Assembly (NCBI RefSeq): GCF_001424305.1
Contig: NZ_LMPD01000004.1
Coordinates: 248,001 to 312,000, forward strand
Length of the DNA stretch: 64,000 nucleotides
Origin: Pedobacter sp. Leaf176
GTDB lineage: Bacteria; Bacteroidota; Bacteroidia; Sphingobacteriales; Sphingobacteriaceae
Direction: 5' to 3'
Shown: positions 1 to 8,108 of the stretch, piece by piece
Position numbering within the stretch: position 1 is the stretch's first letter
How the letters are laid out: each line of letters starts with the position of its first letter
Notes under the pieces: generated by a model
Seen by the model: only the letters and a program-made list of their open reading frames with translations
Database searches by the model: none
Told to the model about the DNA's origin: nothing
Program-made: the position numbers and the translations under genes

Positions 1-2714
1 ATTAGCAGTGCATGTCTGCCCAGGTTGTTGTAACGTGAATCTCGGATTAAGTTTTCGGTGATGGTTACATACCTTCTGGTGTTTGTGTTGAGAATATCGT
101 TCACAGAAAATTTAAGCTGTGCTCTGTCGTTTTTCATGAAAAGATACGTTAATGCAGCATTCCATATTTGAATTTTGTTGTTAAATCCGGCAACAGTTTG
201 CGTGTTGTAATTTATGCGGTAGGTTGTTTCCCAAACAAGCTTTTTAGGTAAGCGTAAAATAAGTTCACTGTCGCTTAAGTGCGTAAAATAATTTATGTTA
301 GTGAAATAACTATCATCGTACCTGCTGTTATTAATGCCCAGGTTATAGCGTGTTGAAATTTCCAGTTTATCGTTGAGGTTAATTTTAGCGCTGATGTTTG
401 GGTTGAAGTTTAAAATCTTGGCATAACTCCGAACATCATTCACCTGAACCAAATTTCGGGTGAAGTTTGTATAGAAACCAGTACCTAATGTGATCTGTCT
501 TTTATCTTTTTTTATATCCTTACTAAAATTTAATCCGGCGTTTAGTCTGATAATTCCATCAACATTTATTGGCGTTGATGTTTGCAGACCATTGGATGCA
601 ATTGTTCTGGACATAATTACGGCATCATTATCGATACTGGCATTGCCGTAAGCATTGTAATTTAGGGTATGTTTTACATCATATTTATAAAGGTTTAAAT
701 AAATCTGGTGGGTTTTAGTTGGTACGAGGTTAGGATTTCCGTTTTGAACATATAACGGATTTGTATTATTGGCTACGGGCTGAATATAGCTGACATCAGG
801 TTCACGGAAACTAGGTGTGTAGTCAATGCTGAAATCTTTGAACCGAAGATTTGCTGAAGGCGCAAGAAAAGTAAAATTTTGATTAAACGACGGATAACTT
901 GTGAAACCGTTTTCCAAATTAATGGTATTGAAAACCACTCCTGGCTGAAAAGTTAAGTTTTTAGTTATCTTCCATCTTAATGATGCACGGTTGCTGGTTT
1001 TATAGCCTTGCTGGTTTACCGTTTGAGAAAGTGTTGGCACAGCAATGTCATAGGCCTGATTTGTAGGGCCTTTATAGAAAGTTGCCAGGGCATTTTCGTT
1101 ATCTAAGTAATTTGCGTTTGTAGCAACAGTTAAGCTTAGCTTTTTTGAAAGGGTTCGATTAAAGTTTACGCTCAAATAAATGCCTTGATTTTTAATGTTA
1201 TTATCCCTTAACTGGTCTAAGATCTGTGTAGTATTTGGGTTGTAAAAATTACTGACTGTATTGTTATAGTAATCAACGAAATTGTTTTTCCTGGTGAGGT
1301 TTAAAGTCGTGTTTAAACTTCCCTTATTTTTCTTGAAATCTTTCCAGAAATTTGTCGAAATCTGGTAGTCCATGTTATCTCCTGCTGTTCTGGATTGGTT
1401 ATATCCATTGTTAAGCTGAGCATTATTGATGTCTCGGGTTTCTGTCAGTAGAACACCGTTATTCCTGATGTTATTTATCGTTACAGAAGGTGAAATTATA
1501 AGCTGTGTTAAGCTATCGAGTTTAAATTCTCCTCGTCCGCTAATATTGTGGTTGTAACTCTTATTTAACTGGTTTTGATTTGTTGAGGATAACAAGTCGC
1601 CGGTTCCTAAGCTCTGTCTGCTATCTGTTAGCGTACTATTTTCCTGGTCACTTAAGCCGAAAAAGTATTTTAGATTTATTTTTGCGCCCTTTTTCGTTAA
1701 GGTATTAAAATTTGCACCAGCACCAGCAGATTTTTGTATACCACTAGATGCTCCGCCAAAACTTATACCATTTAATGCATATCCACCATCACTATTAAAC
1801 ATCATGGAATTAACACCAGTACGGTCCATGCCGCCAATTCGCATTACATCATTCATGGAGAAGCCAGGTTTGTTTATATTATTACCATAGCCTAAGATAC
1901 TTACCTGAGTAGTGTCTCTAAAGAAACTCATAATTCCTCCAGCTTCATAACGGCCATTCGGAATTCCGCCACCGCCGTACAATTTTCCAAAGGCACCTTG
2001 CTTAATTGCCCTTTTAAGCTTTAGATTAATTACCTGTGGCGTATTCACGGCAAGTAAATCCGGATCAGCCCGTTTTGCCTCTTTATCATCCATCACCTGT
2101 ATTTTATCAATAATATTAGCTGGTAAATTCTTAGTTGCGATTTGTTGGTCACCGCCAAAAAACTCTTTTCCATCGACCAGTATTTTGCTCACGGTTTTGC
2201 CATTAACCTGTATCGATCCGTCGGCGGCAATAGCTACGCCAGGTAATTTCTTCAATAGATCTTCAACTACCGCCGAAGGAAGTGTTTTGAAAGATTCTGC
2301 GTTAAATTCAATGGTGTCTTTCCGAACAATAACGGGTGGCCGTTCTGCAACGATATTTACGTCATCTAAATTATTTGTGTTCGTTGAAAGATAAATTAAA
2401 CCTAAATTCACTGAAGGGTTTTGTGTGGTTAGTTCAACTTCCTTTCTATAGGTGCCATACTGCCAGGCGGTTATTACCAACCTATATTTAACACCAGTAG
2501 TCAAATTATTGATTTTAAAACTGCCTTTCTCATCAGATAGTTTATAAGTTGTTAAAACACTATCACCAACTTTGTAAACTGAAACAGTTGAATAGTTCAG
2601 CGTGGTTTTATGATTGGCGCTATCTGCTAAAATACCAGTTATACTACCATTTTTTTGAGCAAATAAGAGCGTTGAAATGGCAAAAAAGAATAAGCAGAGT
2701 ATAAGTTTCTTCAT
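1..2714 (-). CDS. Outer-membrane beta-barrel protein with carboxypeptidase-like regulatory domain, 3' end cut by window edge
   Basis: I translated this by hand: the ATG is at 2714 and the frame stays open to base 1, about 904 codons. It starts with a clear signal peptide (MKKLILCLFFFAISTLLFAQ), followed by a carboxypeptidase-regulatory-like beta-sandwich at about residues 24-110, then a plug-like stretch (LLKKLPGVAIAADGSIQVNG and KILVDGKEFFGGD, near residues 140-175). The rest is long and rich in alternating polar and aromatic strands, typical of the 'outer membrane beta-barrel family protein' relatives of TonB-dependent receptors. The final visible residues resemble the last barrel strands, so probably fewer than 30 residues are missing. 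It lies in the outer membrane. The substrate is unknown; no SusD partner is seen, so I do not call it a SusC. A bidirectional-looking hairpin at 2895-2934 separates it from the upstream gene. Confidence 0.85.
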   Translation of the reverse strand, partial: MKKLILCLFFFAISTLLFAQKNGSITGILADSANHKTTLNYSTVSVYKVGDSVLTTYKLSDEKGSFKINNLTTGVKYRLVITAWQYGTYRKEVELTTQNPSVNLGLIYLSTNTNNLDDVNIVAERPPVIVRKDTIEFNAESFKTLPSAVVEDLLKKLPGVAIAADGSIQVNGKTVSKILVDGKEFFGGDQQIATKNLPANIIDKIQVMDDKEAKRADPDLLAVNTPQVINLKLKRAIKQGAFGKLYGGGGIPNGRYEAGGIMSFFRDTTQVSILGYGNNINKPGFSMNDVMRIGGMDRTGVNSMMFNSDGGYALNGISFGGASSGIQKSAGAGANFNTLTKKGAKINLKYFFGLSDQENSTLTDSRQSLGTGDLLSSTNQNQLNKSYNHNISGRGEFKLDSLTQLIISPSVTINNIRNNGVLLTETRDINNAQLNNGYNQSRTAGDNMDYQISTNFWKDFKKNKGSLNTTLNLTRKNNFVDYYNNTVSNFYNPNTTQILDQLRDNNIKNQGIYLSVNFNRTLSKKLSLTVATNANYLDNENALATFYKGPTNQAYDIAVPTLSQTVNQQGYKTSNRASLRWKITKNLTFQPGVVFNTINLENGFTSYPSFNQNFTFLAPSANLRFKDFSIDYTPSFREPDVSYIQPVANNTNPLYVQNGNPNLVPTKTHQIYLNLYKYDVKHTLNYNAYGNASIDNDAVIMSRTIASNGLQTSTPINVDGIIRLNAGLNFSKDIKKDKRQITLGTGFYTNFTRNLVQVNDVRSYAKILNFNPNISAKINLNDKLEISTRYNLGINNSRYDDSYFTNINYFTHLSDSELILRLPKKLVWETTYRINYNTQTVAGFNNKIQIWNAALTYLFMKNDRAQLKFSVNDILNTNTRRYVTITENLIRDSRYNNLGRHALL

Positions 2715-2894
2715 GTTGATGTGATATGTTTTAGTATCGCGGTTATTTAAGTTCGGTTTTCTAACTACATCTAAGACACTTTTTCTATCTGGATGTTGCA
2801 TCAAAAAGAAGAAATAACTAAGTTTTTAGGTAAAGATAGTTTTGAGTTGGACGATTTGCAAATGTGCACAAGAAATTTACAATCGGGTGCTAAC

Positions 2895-2934
2895 AAAAAG
2901 GTCCATATTCAGTTTGCTGAATATGGACCTTTTT
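2895..2934 (-). terminator. Rho-independent terminator of the DUF5694 gene
   Basis: A perfect 18-bp stem (2895-2912 with 2917-2934, loop TTTG) has A5 and T5 at its two ends. It lies 12 bases past the stop of the leftward gene at 2947, so on the minus strand the stem ends in a U run. The symmetry would let it work in both directions. Confidence 0.85.
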
Positions 2935-2946
2935 CAACAACAGTTT

Positions 2947-4023
2947 TTATTTTAAGTTGTTGTAGTTTATGATTTTTACATCAGGATTCTTTGCCAGAAT
3001 CTCTTCCATCCAAACCCTATGTGCTGCACCAACACCAACTACAACCCGTTTTGCTTTTTTCACTTTTGCCTGTTCTAAGATGTTTTTGCACATACCTTCA
3101 TTTCTTAGCATCCATTGAGCAACCATCTCTTTAACGGCCTCAGTAGGAAAGCCCGCATAGCCGTAAAACTTACGACCGCCATAAAAATTCCAGGCTTCGA
3201 TTAATTCGCCGTATTTGTCCGTATTCATACCAGCATACTCATCAGCTGAAAGTCTCTTTTCTTCTTCCTCGCTGTATGCCCAATATTTGTTAATTGCCTT
3301 TATGGTTTTAGCTTCAGGAGATAAAGAATCTGCTTTGGCGATTTTGGCCATGATTTTATACAATGAATCTGTTTTTCCCCATGCCTCGCTCCATGGCTTA
3401 TCGTAAGACTGACAGTCCATATTATAAATCTGGTTTTGCCCAAGCTGATAAATTAGAGGGAAATATATTTTGCTGTATTCGCTGCCAGGTCTGGTTATGT
3501 TCAATTTTTTCAAGGAATCGGTACTACCGATCATTTTATCATATGAAGCTTTTTCTTCCTTACCAAAACTAGATTTCATATAGGTTTCCAGAACGTATAC
3601 CTGATAATCAAAATTTCCTCTATCCCAGGTTTTAGCATACGCAACTGCTAAATTCATTCTTGTTTTATGATAGTAAGGGAAGGATAAAAGTGCCTTTTGA
3701 CTTTTATTGATAAGTGCTGAAGAATTTTTTACAGGTTCCGGATTTAATCTTTCAATATAATTCACTTTGGTTTTAAAACCTTTCTTAGCCCAGTTGTCAT
3801 CCTCCAGTTTTGCATAATCTTCGGCGGGTAAATATTCGCCGAAAACCATATCTGGTTTAAAATTTTTGAGTTTGTCGATAACGGCCTGAAAGTTTTGGGT
3901 CGATTTAGAGTTATCGTGGCTTGAGCCGAGAATTACAATTTCGATTTGGTTCTGAGCATATGATTTAAACGCAATCGCGAGTAACATCAGGAATGCAAGG
4001 CTTAGTTTTTCTATCACTTTCAT
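2947..4023 (-). CDS. DUF5694 (TraB/GumN-like) exported protein
   Basis: 358 residues with an N-terminal signal peptide ending near SYAQ (residues 21-24). Two motifs mark the DUF5694 family, which is related to the TraB/PrgY/GumN/EreA fold: VILGSSHD at about residues 30-37 and VVGVGAAHRVWMEEIL at about residues 327-342. The histidines in these motifs are probably in the active or metal site, by analogy with EreA/TraB-like hydrolases. The protein is likely periplasmic. It is a single-gene transcript: the upstream neighbour is divergent and a strong terminator follows. The biochemical role is unknown; the family call rests on motif recognition, not on a search. Confidence 0.75.
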   Translation of the reverse strand: MKVIEKLSLAFLMLLAIAFKSYAQNQIEIVILGSSHDNSKSTQNFQAVIDKLKNFKPDMVFGEYLPAEDYAKLEDDNWAKKGFKTKVNYIERLNPEPVKNSSALINKSQKALLSFPYYHKTRMNLAVAYAKTWDRGNFDYQVYVLETYMKSSFGKEEKASYDKMIGSTDSLKKLNITRPGSEYSKIYFPLIYQLGQNQIYNMDCQSYDKPWSEAWGKTDSLYKIMAKIAKADSLSPEAKTIKAINKYWAYSEEEEKRLSADEYAGMNTDKYGELIEAWNFYGGRKFYGYAGFPTEAVKEMVAQWMLRNEGMCKNILEQAKVKKAKRVVVGVGAAHRVWMEEILAKNPDVKIINYNNLK

Positions 4024-4166
4024 AATGAATCTTGTTTTTGATTTGTTGATTCAAAGATGCACTGAAGATAAAATGTGGCGTATTTTATTATTCCAACTGC
4101 CTGAAATTTTATCCCAAAGAGAACTAAATAAATAAAATTGCTATTTTACCTAAAAAATTAGTTATT

Positions 4167-4247
4167 ATGAAAGCTTCATTCACATTTATTTTAATGCTAT
4201 GCATTTTAATTTTCAAAAGCACAGTCCGGAATCAACAAGCCCCTTAA
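4167..4247 (+). other. Signal-peptide fragment in a different frame from the DUF6624 ORF that follows
   Basis: ATG at 4167 opens MKASFTFILMLCILIF, a typical signal peptide, but this frame ends at TAA 4245-4247. The next frame, read from about 4210, gives FSKAQSGINKPLKNQIFTMF and runs straight into the ORF at 4264. Dropping one base near 4199-4210 gives one continuous exported protein. So the gene was probably 4167-4755 and has suffered a 1-base indel (or there is an assembly error) just at the signal peptide cleavage region. Confidence 0.6.
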
Positions 4248-4263
4248 AAATCAAATTTTCACG

Positions 4264-4755
4264 ATGTTTGAAGAAGACCAAAAATGGCGAAGGGAATACA
4301 ATAAAATAAATTTTGGTGAAAAATCTGATTATGATGAAATTACTGTAAATAGAAAATTGTCAGAAACAGATAGTTTGAATTTAATTTCGGCAAAGGGGAT
4401 TATTTTGAAATATGGATTTCCAGGTTATAATTTGGTTGGCTCAGAGGGAAGTAATAAATTTTGGTCAATAATTCAGCATTGCGATGATGATTTAGCCTTC
4501 CAGAAAAATTTTTTAATACTTATGGATAAAGAAGTAAAACGAAACAATGCTTCTGCTTCTAACAATGCAATGTTACGCGACAGGGTTTTGATAAGTGAGG
4601 GAAAAAAACAAATTTATGGAACTCAGGTTCGTTATAACGTCGAATTAAAGAAGAGTCAGCCCTTTCCAATTGAAGATCCCGATAATGTAGATGTAAGAAG
4701 AAAAAAAGTCGGTCTTTCTACGTTAAGTGATTATTTAAAATTATTTAATCGATAG
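4264..4755 (+). CDS. DUF6624 domain-containing protein (intact domain, signal peptide out of frame)
   Basis: 163 residues covering the entire DUF6624 domain. Visible family features are the start MFEEDQKWRRE, the central KYGFPGYNLVGSEGS (about residues 59-73), WSIIQHCDDD, RDRVLISEGKKQIYGTQVR (about residues 112-130) and the C-terminal PFPIEDPDNVDVRRKKVGL. The function of the family is unknown. Met at 4264 is unlikely to be the natural start, because the residues just before it in the same frame (KAQSGINKPLKNQIFT) look like a mature N-terminus, and a signal peptide lies upstream in another frame. If translated from 4264 the product would stay in the cytoplasm. It is convergent with the M28 peptidase gene, with only 6 bases between the stops. 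Confidence 0.7.
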   Translation: MFEEDQKWRREYNKINFGEKSDYDEITVNRKLSETDSLNLISAKGIILKYGFPGYNLVGSEGSNKFWSIIQHCDDDLAFQKNFLILMDKEVKRNNASASNNAMLRDRVLISEGKKQIYGTQVRYNVELKKSQPFPIEDPDNVDVRRKKVGLSTLSDYLKLFNR

Positions 4756-4761
4756 GTCACT

Positions 4762-5910
4762 TTATATTTTTTTATAGAAATTTATTATTAGCCTAAACAA
4801 ATCATTGTATTCCGTTAAGGGTAAGGTTTCGGGTTTATCAAATACATCGTGATAAGCGGCTGGACCACCTTGTGTGTAAAAAAAGAAAGCAGGAACACCC
4901 TTTTCAGTAAAAAAGTAATGATCGCTGTTTGCCGCCTTTCCTCGGGAGTTAATTTTGGATATCAATTTTTGCTCCCCATTAATTTGATTTAAAATTGAAA
5001 ATGCCTTAGGATAAATACTTGCGTTTACTACGGTTATTCCACTTTCGCCAGTTCCTACCAAATCGAGGTTAATAAGGAATTTAATTTTACTCAATGGTAC
5101 GACAGGATTTTCCGTAAAATACCTTGAACCCAATAAGCCTGCTTCTTCGCCGGCAAAGCAGATAAAAGCGACTGAATAGGCTTGTGGATTTGAGGCATAG
5201 TATTTTGCAAGGCTTATTAAGGTCGCTACACCTGCGGCATTATCATTTGCGCCTGGGAAATAGGTATCCGCACCCATCCCACCCAAATGGTCGTAATGGG
5301 CAGTTATCATCAGCATGGAATCAGGATGTTTTGTTCCTTTTACGTATCCAATAATATTAGAAGCCTTAAAATCGGGGATAAGTTTATTTTCAATGTCCAC
5401 CCGAATGTTTTGAGGAGTTTCTTTAAAAGATTTTTTATTGATTTCGATTTTAGTAAAATCAGCTACCTCAGAAGCAACAGACCAGGTTAACTTATCTTTT
5501 AAAACAACCTCAAGGTTTGAGCCTCCTTGAAATTTTACCGAATCAATCTTCGTTAGCTTTACGTTCGTATTTATGGATGGACTTTCATTATTTACAATAA
5601 AATCTTTTCCTGGAATTAGCTCTTTGCCATTTACTTCTACCATCATTTTTCCAGGAAAAGTATTCACCGGGTAGCTAAAATCCTGCTTGTAATTTTCGCC
5701 AATTGGCAACAAACCTAATTTTTTATATTCAGTGGATAAAAAATCCGACGCCTTTGCCATCCCGTCTTTTGTATAACCCCTGCCCCAAAACTTTTTAGAT
5801 GTTAATTCATTAATCGTGTGGCGCACATATACAGAATCCTGACCGTAGCTTGTAAAAAAGGAAAACAGAAATAGTATAAAAATGGTATGTTTTGAGTTCT
5901 GAATTTTCAT
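4762..5910 (-). CDS. M28 family zinc aminopeptidase, exported
   Basis: 382 residues with a signal peptide (residues 1-23, ending SYGQ). The C-terminal half is an M28 catalytic domain with the expected dinuclear-zinc motifs in order: TAHYDHLGG (His ligand), GANDNAAGVA (bridging Asp), CFAGEEAGLLGS (Glu pair), NLDLVG (Asp ligand) and SDHYFF (last His). The N-terminal half (about residues 30-190) holds the substrate-binding/PA-like insertion common in Bacteroidota M28 peptidases. It probably acts on peptides in the periplasm. A second M28 enzyme with a similar layout lies at 41344-42978. No partner gene is close, and the exact peptide specificity cannot be read from the sequence. Confidence 0.9.
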   Translation of the reverse strand: MKIQNSKHTIFILFLFSFFTSYGQDSVYVRHTINELTSKKFWGRGYTKDGMAKASDFLSTEYKKLGLLPIGENYKQDFSYPVNTFPGKMMVEVNGKELIPGKDFIVNNESPSINTNVKLTKIDSVKFQGGSNLEVVLKDKLTWSVASEVADFTKIEINKKSFKETPQNIRVDIENKLIPDFKASNIIGYVKGTKHPDSMLMITAHYDHLGGMGADTYFPGANDNAAGVATLISLAKYYASNPQAYSVAFICFAGEEAGLLGSRYFTENPVVPLSKIKFLINLDLVGTGESGITVVNASIYPKAFSILNQINGEQKLISKINSRGKAANSDHYFFTEKGVPAFFFYTQGGPAAYHDVFDKPETLPLTEYNDLFRLIINFYKKI

Positions 5911-5956
5911 AATGCCAATTTAAGCATTGTTGCTCTTCTAAGGCAATTAAAATAGA

Positions 5957-5985
5957 AAAGCCGGTTCATTTGAATGACCGGCTTT
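5957..5985 (-). terminator. Terminator of the iron-uptake operon
   Basis: The stem AAAGCCGGT (5957-5965) pairs with ACCGGCTTT (5977-5985), and an inner CATT/AATG pair closes the loop with one bulged base. On the minus strand it is followed by a T-rich run. It lies 20 bases after the stop of the gene at 6006. Confidence 0.8.
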
Positions 5986-6005
5986 ACAAAAGATGAGGGT
6001 GTTAA

Positions 6006-6923
6006 CTATTTTGATAAATAGGGTTGTAATGCTGTTTTAACTTTTTCCTGGTTTTGTACTGCTGACCATTTTTCTTTGATAGATTGGTCGCCAAGGGTAA
6101 ATAAAGTTTCGTAAAGTAATTTTCCGTTAGCCATGGTTTTCACTTTGAAAGTATCGCTTGAGCCGATAACATCAGCCCACACGATACGAACATCTGCCCA
6201 ATAACCGTTTTGGCTGTTCCACCATTTTTGAGCGTAGGCAAACTTTTTAGGGTCTATTTTTGTAAATTCTTCATAGCCTTTCTCTATTGCCAGAACTTTA
6301 TCACCCTCGGGTGTTCTAAGCACTTTTTTGTTGTCTTGCTCAAACATCCAACCGTCTTTAGTAATGGTAATCCTGCTGCCACGATTTAAAACATTGTAGT
6401 CTTTACGAACGGTCGATTCTCTTCTTGGTAGGGGCGAATCTGTTTCGCTCGACCAGGAATCGTGTCCACCAACATGGCTCCATGTCCCATAGCCCTGGTA
6501 ACGCGGACTATCATCAACCTGGTAAACTTTTTGGGTCCACTTGCCTTTAACATCAGCAGCAGTCAGGTTGCCTTTTTTCCACGCATTATCCTGCGTGTAA
6601 AGCATAATGTTCGTGTCCTCATAAGTCCAGTCCTGACGCCAGTGCTTAATTACCGTAGTATCATCAATTGCTAACATATGTTGTATAACGATTCTTTTTG
6701 GTTCATCAACAATAATTTCGGCCCATTCATTGCCATGACTTCTGTAGGGTTTGCTAAATGTGTAATCAGGATTTGGAGAAGTTACTTCACCGTAATTGAA
6801 GTTCACTTTGTAGAAACCCGCTAACGATTTAATCGCTTTTCTGTCTTGCTCCAGTTTGTCCTGGGCATTCGCGCCCAAAGTTACAAGCCCTGTCAGCACT
6901 AAGATTAGATTTAAAATTTTCAT
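6006..6923 (-). CDS. DUF6607 family exported protein of the iron-uptake operon
   Basis: 305 residues with a signal peptide (MKILNLILVLTGLVTLGANA). The rest is rich in Trp and charged residues, including YKVNFNYGE, HWRQDWTYED and GTWSHVGGHDSWSSETD. I recognise it as DUF6607, a family I associate with TonB receptor and PepSY genes in Bacteroidota. It is the third gene of a tight leftward operon, 13 bases after the PepSY gene, and the terminator at 5957-5985 follows it. The likely place of action is the periplasm. A part in siderophore or haem handling is inferred only from its neighbours. The family name is given from memory with moderate certainty. Confidence 0.7.
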   Translation of the reverse strand: MKILNLILVLTGLVTLGANAQDKLEQDRKAIKSLAGFYKVNFNYGEVTSPNPDYTFSKPYRSHGNEWAEIIVDEPKRIVIQHMLAIDDTTVIKHWRQDWTYEDTNIMLYTQDNAWKKGNLTAADVKGKWTQKVYQVDDSPRYQGYGTWSHVGGHDSWSSETDSPLPRRESTVRKDYNVLNRGSRITITKDGWMFEQDNKKVLRTPEGDKVLAIEKGYEEFTKIDPKKFAYAQKWWNSQNGYWADVRIVWADVIGSSDTFKVKTMANGKLLYETLFTLGDQSIKEKWSAVQNQEKVKTALQPYLSK

Positions 6924-6936
6924 AATTATTCTGTTA

Positions 6937-8100
6937 TTATTTACTGATTGTTATGGTTGATTTTTTCTTTTTCTTATTTCTGCCAATCCATATAATAACG
7001 CCCGTAACCGGCATGCTTGCCGCAATCAGGCTTGCAAAAAATGCGATAACTTTCCCCGGTAAGCCAGCGATTGAACCCACATGGATATCGTAATTCATTC
7101 TATAAATTTTATCGGCAACGGTTGTGTTTTCGTATTTACCGAAAGCGTGCTTAACTTCAATTTCCTTTAAAGTATGCTGGTCGAAATATCTGTAATCAGA
7201 TTTCCAATAGGTTTCAGGATCTGGGTTTTTGGCAATTTCTATCGATGCTTTTTCATTTTCAGGAACGTGTACATCCAGGCTGCCTTGAAATTTTGGATCC
7301 GCTTTTAAGTACGATTGCCAGATTTTGTCGGCTGCCGACGGGTTTAATTTCAACTTTGCATTGGCTGTCGTATCCGAAAAAGCTTCGGTAAATTCCGTTA
7401 GTGATTTTCCGCCGGAGGTTACGAAATAAACAGATTTTGAAAACCATTGAAAACCCATTACCATACCCGATAAAGCAATAAAAATTATTATCCATGTGAT
7501 ATAGAAGCCAAGTACGTTATGAAAATCGTAATTTACCCTTCTCCATTTTGCATTCCATTTAATCGTGAAACGCTGTTTTGATGCGGCCTTATTTTTTGGC
7601 CACCAAAGGATTAGTCCAGATATCAACAATAAGACAAAAATTAACGTAGCACTGGTTAAAATTGGTTGACCAATGGTTGGTGGCAACCACAAATAGTAGT
7701 GGCCCATGATAACAATTCTGAAAAAATCATCATTCATGTTCTTAACCTTTAATACTTCACCACTATATTGATTTACAAAAACGATGTAATAATATTCGGG
7801 GTCGAAATTGTAGTAAACAACCTGAGCGCTTTTTCCGGGTTGGTATGTAATGCTGTGTGCATGTTTGTTCGGCAAAGCGCTGTCTGCAATTTCTTTTAAT
7901 TTTGTAGGTGGGAGTAAGGCTTTTTTTTGAACTTCAAGGTTCCGGTAGGGTTGCGTAACATTTTCCATTTCTCTTTCAAAAGCTAGTATACAGCCAGTAA
8001 TTCCCAAAAAGCATACAAATAGCCCGGATGTTAGTCCGAGCCATAAGTGGATTCTTCCAATCCAATATTTAAAGGTTTTATTTTTCTTCTTCTCAGACAT
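6937..8100 (-). CDS. PepSY-associated TM helix protein (iron-regulated inner-membrane protein)
   Basis: 387 residues. The layout is that of PepSY_TM / iron-regulated membrane proteins: a first TM helix near residues 20-42 (WLGLTSGLFVCFLGITGCIL), a periplasmic PepSY-like segment, two central helices around residues 145-165 and 195-218, a second periplasmic segment, and a last helix near residues 350-372 followed by a Lys-rich cytoplasmic tail. Conserved His residues in the helices (for example in GRIHLWLG and DFHNVLGFY) fit a haem-binding or ferric-siderophore reductase role proposed for relatives. It is the second gene of the operon, starting 8 bases after the TonB-dependent receptor, which supports a job in reductive iron release or transport of what the receptor imports. 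Confidence 0.85.
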   Translation of the reverse strand: MSEKKKNKTFKYWIGRIHLWLGLTSGLFVCFLGITGCILAFEREMENVTQPYRNLEVQKKALLPPTKLKEIADSALPNKHAHSITYQPGKSAQVVYYNFDPEYYYIVFVNQYSGEVLKVKNMNDDFFRIVIMGHYYLWLPPTIGQPILTSATLIFVLLLISGLILWWPKNKAASKQRFTIKWNAKWRRVNYDFHNVLGFYITWIIIFIALSGMVMGFQWFSKSVYFVTSGGKSLTEFTEAFSDTTANAKLKLNPSAADKIWQSYLKADPKFQGSLDVHVPENEKASIEIAKNPDPETYWKSDYRYFDQHTLKEIEVKHAFGKYENTTVADKIYRMNYDIHVGSIAGLPGKVIAFFASLIAASMPVTGVIIWIGRNKKKKKSTITISK

Positions 8101-8108
8101 GATGCTGA

